Of a DNA stretch of 64,000 bases, positions 18,407 through 27,395 are shown piece after piece. Position numbers and translations under genes: made by a program. The notes below the pieces were generated by a model. The model had not been told where the DNA came from. It saw nothing but the letters and a program-made list of their open reading frames with translations, and searched no databases. The stretch's first letter is position 1. Every line of letters starts with the position of its first letter. Source of the stretch: Gemmatimonadaceae bacterium. GTDB lineage: Bacteria; Gemmatimonadota; Gemmatimonadetes; Gemmatimonadales; Gemmatimonadaceae. The stretch is taken from NCBI GenBank assembly GCA_016720905.1, contig JADKJT010000019.1:1-64000 (forward strand), in the 5' to 3' direction.

Positions 18407-18505
18407 TCAGCTGGCGTAGCGAGACTGGAGCAGCCACAGCACCGCCAGGGTGATCACCTGGATACTGAGCACGCGCCACAAGGTTGAGCGAAAGCGAGAG
18501 GGCAT
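18407..18505 (-). CDS. Putative 32-residue single-helix membrane protein upstream of the symporter
   Basis: An ATG at 18503-18505 opens 32 codons: a basic start (MPSRFRSTLWR), one hydrophobic helix (VLSIQVITLAVLWLL) and a short QSRYAS tail. The topology is that of a one-pass inner-membrane peptide. The stop lies 6 bp before the ATG of the sodium:solute symporter, an arrangement like those of known small accessory subunits of transporters. No strong Shine-Dalgarno precedes it, and a 32-codon frame can arise by chance, so it is a candidate only. Confidence 0.45.
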   Translation of the reverse strand: MPSRFRSTLWRVLSIQVITLAVLWLLQSRYAS

Positions 18506-18572
18506 GACAAGAAAGTACCACGCGGCACGTGGGACATCGACTAGACTGTCAGGGGAACCTCTTGGAGCCCGT

Positions 18573-19865
18573 ATGCCTGACCGCACGCCAGATACCCGTC
18601 CGCACGTGATTATCATCGGAGGCGGCTTCGCCGGATTGGCGGCCGCTCGCGAGCTGCGCCGGGCACCAGTGCGCATTACGCTCCTCGATCGCGAGAACCA
18701 CCATACGTTTCAGCCGCTGCTCTATCAGGTGGCTACGGCGGGTTTGGCCCCCAGCGACATCACCGTCCCGATCCGCTGGCGATTGCGCCATCAGCAGAAC
18801 ACGACGGTCCTGCTGGCCGAGGTGCGACAAATCGATGCGGCACGCCGATTCGTCAGGCTGGACGACCAGAGCGAGCTTCACTACGACTTCCTGATCGTGG
18901 CCACCGGCGCCCGCCACGGGTACTTCGGTCATGACGAGTGGGAGGCGTTCGCCCCGGGGCTCAAGAGCATTGAGGACGCCTACGACATGCGACAGCGCTT
19001 TCTCATGGCATTCGAGCGGGCCGAGCGGTCGGACGATCCTGCCGAACGTGAGGCGAACCTGACGTTCGTGGTGGTGGGTGCTGGTCCAACCGGGGTGGAG
19101 CTGGCGGGGAGCTTGCCGGACATCGCCCGCAGCGCGTTGGCGAAGGATTTCCGCAATATCGACACGCGGACCACGCGGGTCCTGCTGGTCGAAGCGGGTC
19201 CGAGGATCCTACCCACGTTCCCCGAGGATCTGTCGCGGGCGGCGCAGCGTGATCTGGAACGACTGGGGGTTGAGGTGCTCCTGGGAACGCCGGTGACGCA
19301 CATCGACGCCACGTCGGTCGTTGTGGGCACGAGCCCCATCGCCACGCGCACCGTGTTCTGGGCGGCGGGTAACGTGGCGTCGCCGCTGGGGCGAATGCTG
19401 GGCGCCGAGACGGATCGCTCTGGTCGGGTGAAGGTGGAGAGCGACTGCTCGGTGTTGGGGCATGCGGAAGTCTTTGTGGTGGGCGACCTGTGCGCGCTCC
19501 TCCGTGCCGATGGCAAACCCGTCCCTGCGGTGGCACCGACCGCCAACCAAACCGGTCAACACGCCGCGCGCATGATTCGGGCGACAGTGGGTGGCAGACC
19601 GCGCGCACCGTTTCGATACTTCCACAAAGGTGACCTCGCCACGATTGGCCGGCACAAGGCTGTGGCGGCGTTCGGTGGGCTTCACCTCAGCGGCTATCTC
19701 ACCTGGTTCCTGTGGCTTTTTGTCCACCTGATGTATCTGGTGGGTTTTCGCAATCGTGCGGTGGTGCTGGTGCAGTGGGCGTATGCCTATATCACGTACC
19801 AGCGAGGTGTGCGATTGATTGCGGGTACATGGCGCCGCCCTGCGCCCGCGATCGAACCTCGCTAG
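18573..19865 (+). CDS. ndh: Type II NADH:quinone oxidoreductase (NDH-2)
   Basis: This 430-residue flavoprotein has an FAD-binding dinucleotide fold IIIGGGFAGLAAARELRR at the N-terminus and a second NADH fold VVVGAGPTGVELAGSL. It also has ATGARHGYFGHDEWE and the FAD-proximal block ENHHTFQPLLYQVATAGL typical of NDH-2, followed by the quinone-site region VVGDLCALL and APTANQTGQHAA. The C-terminal amphipathic or hydrophobic segment (YLTWFLWLFVHLMYLVGF) anchors it to the inner membrane. It oxidises NADH without pumping protons. ATG 18573 has GGAG 5 nt upstream; the frame is open further upstream but without signal. Confidence 0.94.
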   Translation: MPDRTPDTRPHVIIIGGGFAGLAAARELRRAPVRITLLDRENHHTFQPLLYQVATAGLAPSDITVPIRWRLRHQQNTTVLLAEVRQIDAARRFVRLDDQSELHYDFLIVATGARHGYFGHDEWEAFAPGLKSIEDAYDMRQRFLMAFERAERSDDPAEREANLTFVVVGAGPTGVELAGSLPDIARSALAKDFRNIDTRTTRVLLVEAGPRILPTFPEDLSRAAQRDLERLGVEVLLGTPVTHIDATSVVVGTSPIATRTVFWAAGNVASPLGRMLGAETDRSGRVKVESDCSVLGHAEVFVVGDLCALLRADGKPVPAVAPTANQTGQHAARMIRATVGGRPRAPFRYFHKGDLATIGRHKAVAAFGGLHLSGYLTWFLWLFVHLMYLVGFRNRAVVLVQWAYAYITYQRGVRLIAGTWRRPAPAIEPR

Positions 19866-19941
19866 ACTTCCCCGCAGACGTGCTGTGTATGGTCGGGGCG
19901 ACGCCGCTTCGCACGCCCGCTTTACCGCTAAAATCTCTGTC

Positions 19942-21651
19942 ATGGCTCTTGAGTCGCTGAGCGAGCAGGCGTTGTCACAAGGATTGCCAGATGCGGTGGC
20001 GCTCGCCGAGGCATTGGCGCGTACGGAACGAGAGCTGTCGACGATTATTGAACTCGCGCCATCGGCGGTGCGGGTCATCGATCTGAGCGGCCGCGTGGTG
20101 CGGGCAAACACCCATGCGCAGTCGGAAGTGGCCGATGCGCCGCCGCTCACCGTGCGGGAGCTTTGGGAGCGCGATCAACCCCGGCGTCTGGAAGACGACG
20201 TGACGTTGGCGTTCCTCGAGACGCCGGCGATGCGCGCCCTGGCGGGTATCACCACACGCGGCGAATTGCTGGCGGTCCGCGGTTCCCCAGCGGGTGACCA
20301 TCGCGTTCTCGAAGTGAATGCGGCCCCGTTGCTCGATGACTGTGAACGCGTGATCGGGGCCGTGCTGCTTGATCGCGATGTGTCCGAGAGCCGTCGATTG
20401 GAGCGGATCCTGGATCAGGAGGCGCTACGCAGTGCGGAATTGGAGTCGCGCGTGATGACCGAGGCGGATCGGATCGAACAAATCGTCGAGGAACGCGCGC
20501 GCGCGCTGGCCGCTCGCGAGGCCATCATGGCGCGCGACCGACGATTGGCGGCCATCGGGCAATTGGCGGCCGGCGTGATGCACGACGTGAACAACGCCCT
20601 CAACCCGATCATGGCGGCGGCGTATTTGCTGCGGCACCACGCCGAGTCACCGGACGCTGTTCGTGACTACGCCGATCGGATTCGCACAGCGGCCGAAACT
20701 GGCGCGGCCACGGCGTCCCGCGTGGGCCGGTTCATTCGCCAGGAACCGATGCACGCCGGGGCGGATCAGATCATCGACCTCTCGACGCTGGTCGAAGAGG
20801 TGCTCGGGCTGACGGAGTCGATGCGGCAGCGTCGGCCCCGCGGGGGAGCAGAGGTATTGGTGGAGCGTGACTATGGCGTGCGGGTGACGATTCGCGGAAT
20901 TCCGGGCGAGATCCGTGAAGCGCTCCTCAACCTGGTCTCGAACGCGATGGACGCCATGCCGGACGGCGGAACGCTGACCGTCCGGACCGCCGTGTCCAAT
21001 AGCGAGGCGGTGGTCGTTGTCCAGGACGATGGGTCGGGGATGAGTGCGGAGGTTCGCGAGCGCGCGTTTGAACCGTTCTTCACCACCAAGGGTGCGGCGG
21101 GATCGGGATTGGGATTGGCCGAGGTGTACGGGATCGCGCGCCGACATCGTGGTTCGGTCACGCTGGCCTCGGCTCCCGGAGAGGGCGCTGCGATCAGCAT
21201 ACACTTTCCGCTGGAACAGCCTGACCCGTTGACTGAAGAGCCAGAGGGGCCTCTGGTGCAGGCCGTGCCGCTCCATATTCTGGTGGTCGAGGACCACAAC
21301 GACGGCCGGGAGTTCCTGCGCCGACTCCTTCAGGCCAATGGACACATGGTGGACGCGGTCGCGAATTGTACGGAAGCGCGTGAACGACTCGCGGCGGCGG
21401 CGACTTCCGTGTACCATCTCATGCTGACCGACGTCGGTCTGCCGGACGGAAGCGGCTGGGATCTGGTCGCTTTCGTTCGAGAACGGTTCCCCTCCTTGCG
21501 AGTCGGGGTGATTACTGGGTGGGAACCGATGATCAGCAGTGCGGACGCAGTGGGCGCAGAATTCGTGCTGCGCAAGCCGCTCAACGCTGCCGAGTTGCTG
21601 GCTCATATCGCGGGGCAATCGGGCTCCCGCTCTACCCGAGCAATGACATGA
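19942..21651 (+). CDS. Hybrid PAS histidine kinase with C-terminal receiver
   Basis: This 569-residue soluble protein has a PAS-like N-terminus (about 25-150), a coiled-coil linker (about 150-200), and a HisKA region with His214 in AAGVMHDVNNALNPIM. The HATPase has N box LLNLVSNAMDAMPDGG, then DDGSGM and GSGLGLAEVYGIARRH. A receiver domain lies at the end (about 450-560) with phosphoacceptor Asp497 in LMLTDVGLPDGSGWDL and a conserved Lys in FVLRKPL. The kinase core resembles NtrB-type enzymes. It overlaps the next gene by ATGA, so phosphoryl flow from this kinase to the REC-ANTAR protein is likely. Confidence 0.92.
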   Translation: MALESLSEQALSQGLPDAVALAEALARTERELSTIIELAPSAVRVIDLSGRVVRANTHAQSEVADAPPLTVRELWERDQPRRLEDDVTLAFLETPAMRALAGITTRGELLAVRGSPAGDHRVLEVNAAPLLDDCERVIGAVLLDRDVSESRRLERILDQEALRSAELESRVMTEADRIEQIVEERARALAAREAIMARDRRLAAIGQLAAGVMHDVNNALNPIMAAAYLLRHHAESPDAVRDYADRIRTAAETGAATASRVGRFIRQEPMHAGADQIIDLSTLVEEVLGLTESMRQRRPRGGAEVLVERDYGVRVTIRGIPGEIREALLNLVSNAMDAMPDGGTLTVRTAVSNSEAVVVVQDDGSGMSAEVRERAFEPFFTTKGAAGSGLGLAEVYGIARRHRGSVTLASAPGEGAAISIHFPLEQPDPLTEEPEGPLVQAVPLHILVVEDHNDGREFLRRLLQANGHMVDAVANCTEARERLAAAATSVYHLMLTDVGLPDGSGWDLVAFVRERFPSLRVGVITGWEPMISSADAVGAEFVLRKPLNAAELLAHIAGQSGSRSTRAMT

Positions 21652-22250
21652 CGGACGTTCCGTCGACAATTCGTGTACTGGTTGCCGAAGACAATGCCCT
21701 CGAGCGTTCGACGCTGGTCGACCTGCTGAGCGCACTGGGACACATGGTGGTGGCGGAGGTCGCATCCGGTGCGGAGGCGATCGAGCGAGCGCAACAGCTC
21801 ACGCCGGACGCCGTGCTGCTCGATGTGCATATGCCTGGTGCCAGCGGCGTGGAGGCGGCGGATGCCATCGCACATGCGCTACCCGGCACTGCGGTGGTGC
21901 TCATCACCGGTGACCTGTCGCTGTCCCTGTCCTCGGCCGATGCCTTGCGCAGCACCGCGGTCGCGCTGCTGGCCAAGCCGACTCCGCCGACCACATTGGA
22001 CGCGACCCTGCGCATGGCCGTCATGCGCGCCCGCGAGCTGTTGGAAGCCAAGCGGGAAGCGGCGGAGGCGAAGGAGCAGTTGGAAGCGCGCAAACTCATC
22101 GAACGCGCGAAAGGCATCCTGATGCGCCGCACCGGCAGCAGCGAGCAGGAAGCGTATCGCATCATGCAGCGCAGCAGCCAGGATCGATCAGTGCGCATGG
22201 TGGATATCGCGAAGGCCGTGATTGACAGCGAGCCGGGCATGAAGCCCTGA
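21648..22250 (+). CDS. REC-ANTAR response regulator (RNA-binding antiterminator type)
   Basis: This 200-residue protein has a receiver domain (about 1-120; acidic pocket AEDN, phosphoacceptor Asp59 in LLDVHMPG, Lys in LLAKPT), then a short coiled coil (LEAKREAAEAKEQLEARK). The C-terminal ANTAR domain carries LIERAKGILMRRTGSSEQEAY and the later IAKAVI. ANTAR proteins bind paired hexaloop hairpins in leader RNA and prevent termination, as AmiR and NasR do. Translational coupling to the hybrid kinase makes it the cognate output. The target RNAs cannot be identified from this window. Confidence 0.93.
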   Translation: MTDVPSTIRVLVAEDNALERSTLVDLLSALGHMVVAEVASGAEAIERAQQLTPDAVLLDVHMPGASGVEAADAIAHALPGTAVVLITGDLSLSLSSADALRSTAVALLAKPTPPTTLDATLRMAVMRARELLEAKREAAEAKEQLEARKLIERAKGILMRRTGSSEQEAYRIMQRSSQDRSVRMVDIAKAVIDSEPGMKP

Positions 22251-22257
22251 TGCAACG

Positions 22258-22287
22258 CGGCCCCGAAGCATCGTCGCTTCGGGGCCG
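22258..22287. terminator. Bidirectional hairpin terminator
   Basis: A perfect 12-bp stem, CGGCCCCGAAGC (22258-22269) with GCTTCGGGGCCG (22276-22287), encloses a 6-nt loop. It lies between the convergent ends of the ANTAR regulator (stop 22250) and the M20 peptidase (stop 22295). Only short T runs follow, so the call rests on the stem and position. Confidence 0.8.
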
Positions 22288-22294
22288 TGGTCGT

Positions 22295-23755
22295 TCATGA
22301 CACGGGTTTGCCTGGTGGCGGGCTGGCGACCTGTTTCACCAGTTCGTAGAGAAATGCCAAGCCGTCGTAGTATGACTTGACGCGCAACTTCTCATCGCGA
22401 CCGTGCGCATTCGTTTCGCCAGCGGCGCTGAAGATGCCGCTCACGCCATAGGTGGGGATGCCGGCGGCGCGCAGGAATCGGCCGTCGGTGGCGCCGGTGG
22501 ACATGGTGGGAATCACCGGCACGTCGTTGAACATCTTCTTCGTGAGCGCCTGCGTGGCCCCGAGCAGCGTCGGGTCGATGGCGCTGGGCTTGCCACCCGC
22601 GTTGTCACGGCCACCACCGCGCATGGTGATCTTCACGCCGCTGTCGGCGATAACGCGATCGAGCACCGCTTTCACATCGTCACCGGTGGACGTTGGCGCG
22701 ACCCGGCAATTGATGTTCGCCGTCGCGGTTTGTGGGAGGGCGTTGTCGGCGTGCCCACCGGCCAGACGGGTGGCGACGCAACTGGTGCGCAGCATCGACG
22801 CGTAGCGCGGGTCCTTGGAGATGGTGGCCGCGGCCACGGAATCGCGCGGATTGGCCACAATTGCGCGCATCGCCACCGCCAGCGACGGCATTTCGACCTT
22901 GGCGGTCTGTTCGAAGAACGGGCGGGACACGTCATTCAATTCCACGGGAAACGTGTACCGCTGCACCTTGGTGAGGGCAGACGCCAATTGATAGATGGCG
23001 TTGTCGAGACGAGGCACGCTGGAGTGACCGCCGGTATTGAGCACGGTCAGCGTGTAGTTCACAGGTACCTTTTCGGCCGCCTGCACGGAATGAAACAGCG
23101 GCTTGTCATCCACCAGCGTGCCGCCGCCGCCTTCGTTGATGGCGTATTCGGCGTCGATCAGTTCCTTGTGGTTGGCGATGAGCCACCCCACGCCGTTCGC
23201 GCCGCCGCCTTCCTCGTCGGCGGTGAGGGCCAGAATCAAATCGCGGGTGGGCACGTACCCTTCCTGTTTGTAGCGCAGCAGGTTGGCCACGAACATCGAG
23301 GCCATCGACTTGTCGTCGGCGACTCCGCGACCCAGGAAATAGCCGTCCTGTTCCACCATGATGAACGGATCGCGCGGCCAGTCACTGCGCAGCGCTGCGA
23401 CTACGTCGAGGTGGGCGAGCAGGAGAATCGGTTTGCCTTGTCCTTTGCCACGATAGCGTACCACCAGGTTCTGCTTGGTGGGTTTGTCGGCGGGGCCGAC
23501 GATGTGAATGTCGGCTTCGGGGAAGCCGGCGGCGCGGAACCGAACGGCCATCGCCTCGGCGGCCTTGGTGACCGAGCCGACCGAGTCAACCGTGTTGATC
23601 TCGACCAGTTCCTTGTAGATGGCGCGCGCCGCCTGCTGCTGCGGGGTGAGCGAGGTGGGGGCACCGGGGGCGCTCATTCGGGGCTGGGCGCCGACAGTGG
23701 TGGCCGTGGCGAGGCAGGTCAGCCAGAGTGCGGAGCGGCGGGTGAATAGGGGCAT
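22295..23755 (-). CDS. Secreted M20-family metallopeptidase
   Basis: This 486-residue protein has a signal peptide ending near VGAQP. The zinc ligands and catalytic residues of M20 peptidases are visible: LLAHLDVV, GRGVADDKSM (bridging Asp), LALTADEEGGGANGV (catalytic and bridging Glu), and GGHSSVPRLDNAIYQL at the start of the dimerisation domain. The final zinc His lies in ETNAHGRDEKL. It probably hydrolyses small peptides in the periplasm. The protein is slightly longer than cytosolic relatives because of the signal peptide. It is the only gene between a shared terminator and the lipoprotein at 23.9 kb. Confidence 0.93.
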   Translation of the reverse strand: MPLFTRRSALWLTCLATATTVGAQPRMSAPGAPTSLTPQQQAARAIYKELVEINTVDSVGSVTKAAEAMAVRFRAAGFPEADIHIVGPADKPTKQNLVVRYRGKGQGKPILLLAHLDVVAALRSDWPRDPFIMVEQDGYFLGRGVADDKSMASMFVANLLRYKQEGYVPTRDLILALTADEEGGGANGVGWLIANHKELIDAEYAINEGGGGTLVDDKPLFHSVQAAEKVPVNYTLTVLNTGGHSSVPRLDNAIYQLASALTKVQRYTFPVELNDVSRPFFEQTAKVEMPSLAVAMRAIVANPRDSVAAATISKDPRYASMLRTSCVATRLAGGHADNALPQTATANINCRVAPTSTGDDVKAVLDRVIADSGVKITMRGGGRDNAGGKPSAIDPTLLGATQALTKKMFNDVPVIPTMSTGATDGRFLRAAGIPTYGVSGIFSAAGETNAHGRDEKLRVKSYYDGLAFLYELVKQVASPPPGKPVS

Positions 23756-23855
23756 CAGGCGAGGCGACTGGAGGTAAAAGTGCTACAGGAGTGGAATCCT
23801 CGCCGAAGCTACCCCATCGCGCCATCACGTCAACCGACCGTGGACGTGGTGTCGC

Positions 23856-24290
23856 CTATCGTGGGACGCGATTCATCACGGTGGTGCCAGCGGAATCGAT
23901 CACGATTGTCGCCGCCGTGCCCTGCACCGGATACGACTCGGCGACCGGCCCATTGAACCAGACGCGTACCCATTGCCCGGACCGCAGCTGGCGGAACTCG
24001 CCCTCAGCGCGTGAGAGCAGCAGGATCGTGGTCGCGCCCGTTACGGTGACGAGGGCTTTGTTGCCGCCCGACGGGGCGAGGGGATTTTCCTCGACGCGGA
24101 TGGTGCCGCGAAAACTCCCCGTCGGCACCACGGAGGTAATGCGCCCGGCGATGCCAACGGGCGTTTTGGGTTCGGACGGCGATTTCGCCGAATCACCACA
24201 GGCGGCGGCCGTCGCGCAGACGGCGACCAGCAGTACCTTGGTCGCGCCGCGAAGCGAATGGGCCGGAAGAGGCAGGTGGTTGAGAATCAT
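23856..24290 (-). CDS. Small lipoprotein, DUF3221-like beta domain
   Basis: This protein of about 144 residues has a lipoprotein signal (VLLVAVCATAAACGDS; Cys is the lipidation residue) followed by a single beta-rich domain: IAGRITSVVPTGSFRGTIRV, VTVTGATTILL, LRSGQWVRVWFNGPVAESYP. The last block resembles the VWFDGPVAESYPVQ signature of DUF3221/YobA-like proteins, which have an OB-like fold and no known function. ATG 24290 is preferred to 24320 because it gives a normal signal peptide. It is divergent from the tldD gene with only about 75 bp between the starts. Confidence 0.75.
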   Translation of the reverse strand: MILNHLPLPAHSLRGATKVLLVAVCATAAACGDSAKSPSEPKTPVGIAGRITSVVPTGSFRGTIRVEENPLAPSGGNKALVTVTGATTILLLSRAEGEFRQLRSGQWVRVWFNGPVAESYPVQGTAATIVIDSAGTTVMNRVPR

Positions 24291-24366
24291 GGTAATGTAT
24301 GAAGACAACAGCGTGACCACGCCGGCCGGTCACCGCTCTCCTGTTCCTCGTCCCTTGGACCTTCCC

Positions 24367-25992
24367 GTGACTCGAACGCGACGCGATTTCCTGAAGACGT
24401 CCGCTGCTGTTGCCGCCGGTACGCTGGTCGCCGGCCAGCGACTGTCGGCGTCCGGCCTCATTCACTCGGCGTCTGACGCGCTGCCGGTTGACGATCCCGC
24501 CATCAAGGCGCTGATGCAGCATGCCATTGACGTGGCCAAGTCGGGCGGCGCGTCGTATGCCGACGTGCGGGTGGCAGCGCGGCGCCAGCAGAACGTCAAC
24601 GTGCGTGATCGTATTGTGCAGGGTGTGAGTGACGTGGACACGTTTGGCATGGGTGTGCGCACGTTGGTGGATGGTGCGTGGGGCTTTGCGGCCACCAGTC
24701 AACTGACGCGCGATTCCGTGGCCGCCATCGCGCGTGCGGCGCTCGATCAGGCCAAGGCCAACCGTGCCAGCCAACTGCGGCCGGTTGTGCTGGCGCCGAC
24801 TCCGGGCAACCAGGTTGGCACGTGGAAGAGTCCGATCACTACCGATCCGTTCACGATCGCGGTGCCGGACAAAGTGGCGGTGTTGCTGGCGGCCACCGAC
24901 GCGGCGCTCAAGGTGAAGGGGATCCAGACGGCCAGCGCATCGATGTTCTTCTTGCGGGAAGAGAAGTCGCTGATGACGAGCGACGGTTCGTACCTCGTAC
25001 AGACCATCTATCGTACCTCGCCGTCGATGTCGGTCTCGGCCGTGTCCGCCGATCGCACCGACTTCCAGTCGATCGACAGCACGGACATCGCGCCCATGGG
25101 ATTGGGCTACGAGCATGTGCTGAACGCGAAGCTGGCCGACCGCGCGCCGCAATATGCGGAATGGGCGGTGGAAAAGCTGAGCGCGAAGCCGGTGGAGCCC
25201 GGTCGATACGACTTGCTGCTGCATCCGTCGAACTTGTGGCTGACCATTCACGAAGTGATTGCGCACCCCACGGAACTGGACCGCGCGCTGGGCTTCGAGG
25301 CCAACTATGCGGGCACGAGTTTCGTGGCGCCGCCGGACGCAGTGCTGGGCAAGCTCAAGTACGGCACCGAACTGATGAACATTGTGGGCGATCGCGAACA
25401 GCCGGGCTCACTGGGTGCGATTGGATGGGATGACGAGGCGGTGAAGCCCACCAAGTTCGACATCGTGAAGGACGGCGTGTTTGTGGATTATCAAACGACA
25501 CGCGAACAGGCCACGCTGATGGCCGACTACTACAAGAAAGTTGGCAAGCCAGTCCGCAGTTACGGCTGTTCGTACGCGCAGAGTTGGGCTGACGTGCAAT
25601 TCCAGCGCATGCCCAACGTGAGCTTGCAGCCCGGCAGGAACGACGACACCTGGGAAAGCATGATTGCCAAGATCGACAAGGGCATCGCGATTTACGGTGA
25701 TGGTTCGTTCTCGATCGATCAACAACGATACAACGGGCAGTTTGCCGGTCAGGTATTCTGGGAGATCAAGGGCGGCAAGATCGTGGGGATGCTGAAGGAC
25801 GTGGCCTATCAGTTCCGCACGCCCAATTTCTGGGGCTCACTGAAGGCGATTGGTGGTCCCCGTAGTTATGTGCTGGGTGGCGCATTCGGCGACGCGAAGG
25901 GTCAACCGGGGCAATCCAATTCCGTCAGCCACGGCTGTGTGCCATCGCTGTTCGGTCAGGTGAACATCATCAACACCGGGAGACGGGCATGA
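24367..25992 (+). CDS. tldD: TldD-family metallopeptidase with Tat signal
   Basis: This 541-residue protein begins with a twin-arginine signal (VTRTRRDFLKTSAAVAAG), unusual relative to cytosolic TldD of E. coli and implying export of the folded enzyme. The zinc-binding HExxxH motif is present as HEVIAHPTELDRALGFE, followed by TldD blocks MNIVGDREQPGSLG, GVFVDYQTTREQA and SFSIDQQRYNGQF. GTG 24367 is chosen because it places the arginine pair near the start; ATG 24295 in the same frame is an alternative giving a 24-residue longer N-terminus. Its stop overlaps the tldE start, so both subunits of the TldD/TldE protease are made together. Confidence 0.9.
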   Translation: MTRTRRDFLKTSAAVAAGTLVAGQRLSASGLIHSASDALPVDDPAIKALMQHAIDVAKSGGASYADVRVAARRQQNVNVRDRIVQGVSDVDTFGMGVRTLVDGAWGFAATSQLTRDSVAAIARAALDQAKANRASQLRPVVLAPTPGNQVGTWKSPITTDPFTIAVPDKVAVLLAATDAALKVKGIQTASASMFFLREEKSLMTSDGSYLVQTIYRTSPSMSVSAVSADRTDFQSIDSTDIAPMGLGYEHVLNAKLADRAPQYAEWAVEKLSAKPVEPGRYDLLLHPSNLWLTIHEVIAHPTELDRALGFEANYAGTSFVAPPDAVLGKLKYGTELMNIVGDREQPGSLGAIGWDDEAVKPTKFDIVKDGVFVDYQTTREQATLMADYYKKVGKPVRSYGCSYAQSWADVQFQRMPNVSLQPGRNDDTWESMIAKIDKGIAIYGDGSFSIDQQRYNGQFAGQVFWEIKGGKIVGMLKDVAYQFRTPNFWGSLKAIGGPRSYVLGGAFGDAKGQPGQSNSVSHGCVPSLFGQVNIINTGRRA

Positions 25993-27389
25993 GCCGCCAC
26001 GGGGAGTCTTTCGGACCGATGTCGTTGTACGCGCCGGTGAATATTCTGTCGCGCGCCGAAGCGCAGGACATTGCGCAGCGCGCGCTCAAGAACTCGCCGG
26101 CGGACGAGACGCGGGTGAACATCACGAGTTCGGCCAGGGCCGATACGCGATTTGCGTTGAATCAGGTCACGACCTCGGGTGAGAATCGCGATACGAACGT
26201 GACGATCACGGCGTTTGTGGGCAACCGCAGTGCCAGCGTGTCCACCAATCGGCTGGATGATGCCTCGCTGGCGGCAGCGGCGCAGCAGGCGAACGAAATT
26301 GCCAAGCTGGTGCCGCCCAATCCCGAGCGCATGCCGGAGTTGTCGCAGCAGAGCTATCCGGCGGCGCGAGATCGCGTGATTTCCCTGCCGTCACCGGCCG
26401 AACGCGCGGCGGCGGCGAAGTTGGTGACCGAACTGGCGCGGGCCAACGACCTGATTGCGACCGGATTCATCGAGTGTCGCGCGAGCGCGGTGGCGTTGGC
26501 GAATTCGAAGGGGCTGTTCGCGTATGACGCGAGCGCCAATGTGACCATGACGGCCACGGTGCGTTCACCCGACGGCACCGGGTCGGGGTGGGCGTGCAGC
26601 GACGGGACGACGTTTGCGGACATCGATGCGAAACAAGTGGCGGCGACGGCGGTGGAGAAGGCGAAGACATCGCGGTCGCCGGTGGCCATTGAGCCGGGGC
26701 GCTACACGACGATCCTCGAACCGACGGCCGTGGGCAATCTCGTGCAGCTCATTGCCGGTGCCATGCAGGCGCGCGCAGCGGATGAGGGACGGTCCTTCTT
26801 CTCCAAGGCCGGCGGGGGCAACAAGATCGGGCTGAAGGTGGTGGACGAGCGCGTCACGCTGACTACCGACCCTGACGACGCGCCCAGCACCACGGGCGGA
26901 TTTGATGGCAGTGGATTGCCGTTGGAGAAAGTGACCTGGATCGAGAACGGCGTGGTGAAGCATCTCAACTACGACCGGTTCTGGGCGCAGAAGCAGGGCG
27001 TGCAACCCACCCGCGTTGGTGGTGGTTTTGGTGCGCGATCGCTGCGCATGCTGGGCGGCACGTCTTCGATTCCGGAGATGATACGGGACACGGAGCGCGG
27101 GATTCTGGTGACGCGATTCTGGTACATTCGCTCGGTTGATCCGCGCACGATTCTCAATACGGGGCTCACGCGAGACGGCACGTTTCTCATCGAGAACGGC
27201 AAGGTCACGCGGGCGATCAAAAACTTCCGGTTCAACGAATCGCCGATCTTCTTCCTGAACAACCTGCTGGCGATGGGCTCGACGATTCGCATCAACGCGT
27301 CGGAGGCACTGGGGGCGGGTGGTGCGATTTACATGCCGCCGATCAAGGTGCGGGATTTTACGTTTTCGAGTTTGTCGGACGCGGTGTGA
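25989..27389 (+). CDS. tldE: TldE/PmbA-like subunit of the TldD/TldE protease
   Basis: This 466-residue protein has the PmbA/TldD fold with GFIECRASAVALANSKGLFAY and DDAPSTTGGFDGSGLPLEKV, the latter typical of the non-catalytic TldE subunit, and lacks a HExxxH site. In E. coli the heterodimer processes microcin B17 and matures modified peptides, while in this phylum its natural substrates are unknown. It overlaps tldD by four bases (ATGA). Unlike the partner it shows no clear export signal; if TldD is exported by Tat, TldE may ride along as a complex. Confidence 0.88.
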   Translation: MSRHGESFGPMSLYAPVNILSRAEAQDIAQRALKNSPADETRVNITSSARADTRFALNQVTTSGENRDTNVTITAFVGNRSASVSTNRLDDASLAAAAQQANEIAKLVPPNPERMPELSQQSYPAARDRVISLPSPAERAAAAKLVTELARANDLIATGFIECRASAVALANSKGLFAYDASANVTMTATVRSPDGTGSGWACSDGTTFADIDAKQVAATAVEKAKTSRSPVAIEPGRYTTILEPTAVGNLVQLIAGAMQARAADEGRSFFSKAGGGNKIGLKVVDERVTLTTDPDDAPSTTGGFDGSGLPLEKVTWIENGVVKHLNYDRFWAQKQGVQPTRVGGGFGARSLRMLGGTSSIPEMIRDTERGILVTRFWYIRSVDPRTILNTGLTRDGTFLIENGKVTRAIKNFRFNESPIFFLNNLLAMGSTIRINASEALGAGGAIYMPPIKVRDFTFSSLSDAV

Positions 27390-27395
27390 GCCATG

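Noticed and set aside
22403..23749. A 448-codon plus-strand open frame
   Set aside because: Antisense of the M20 peptidase, whose active-site motifs are all present on the minus strand.
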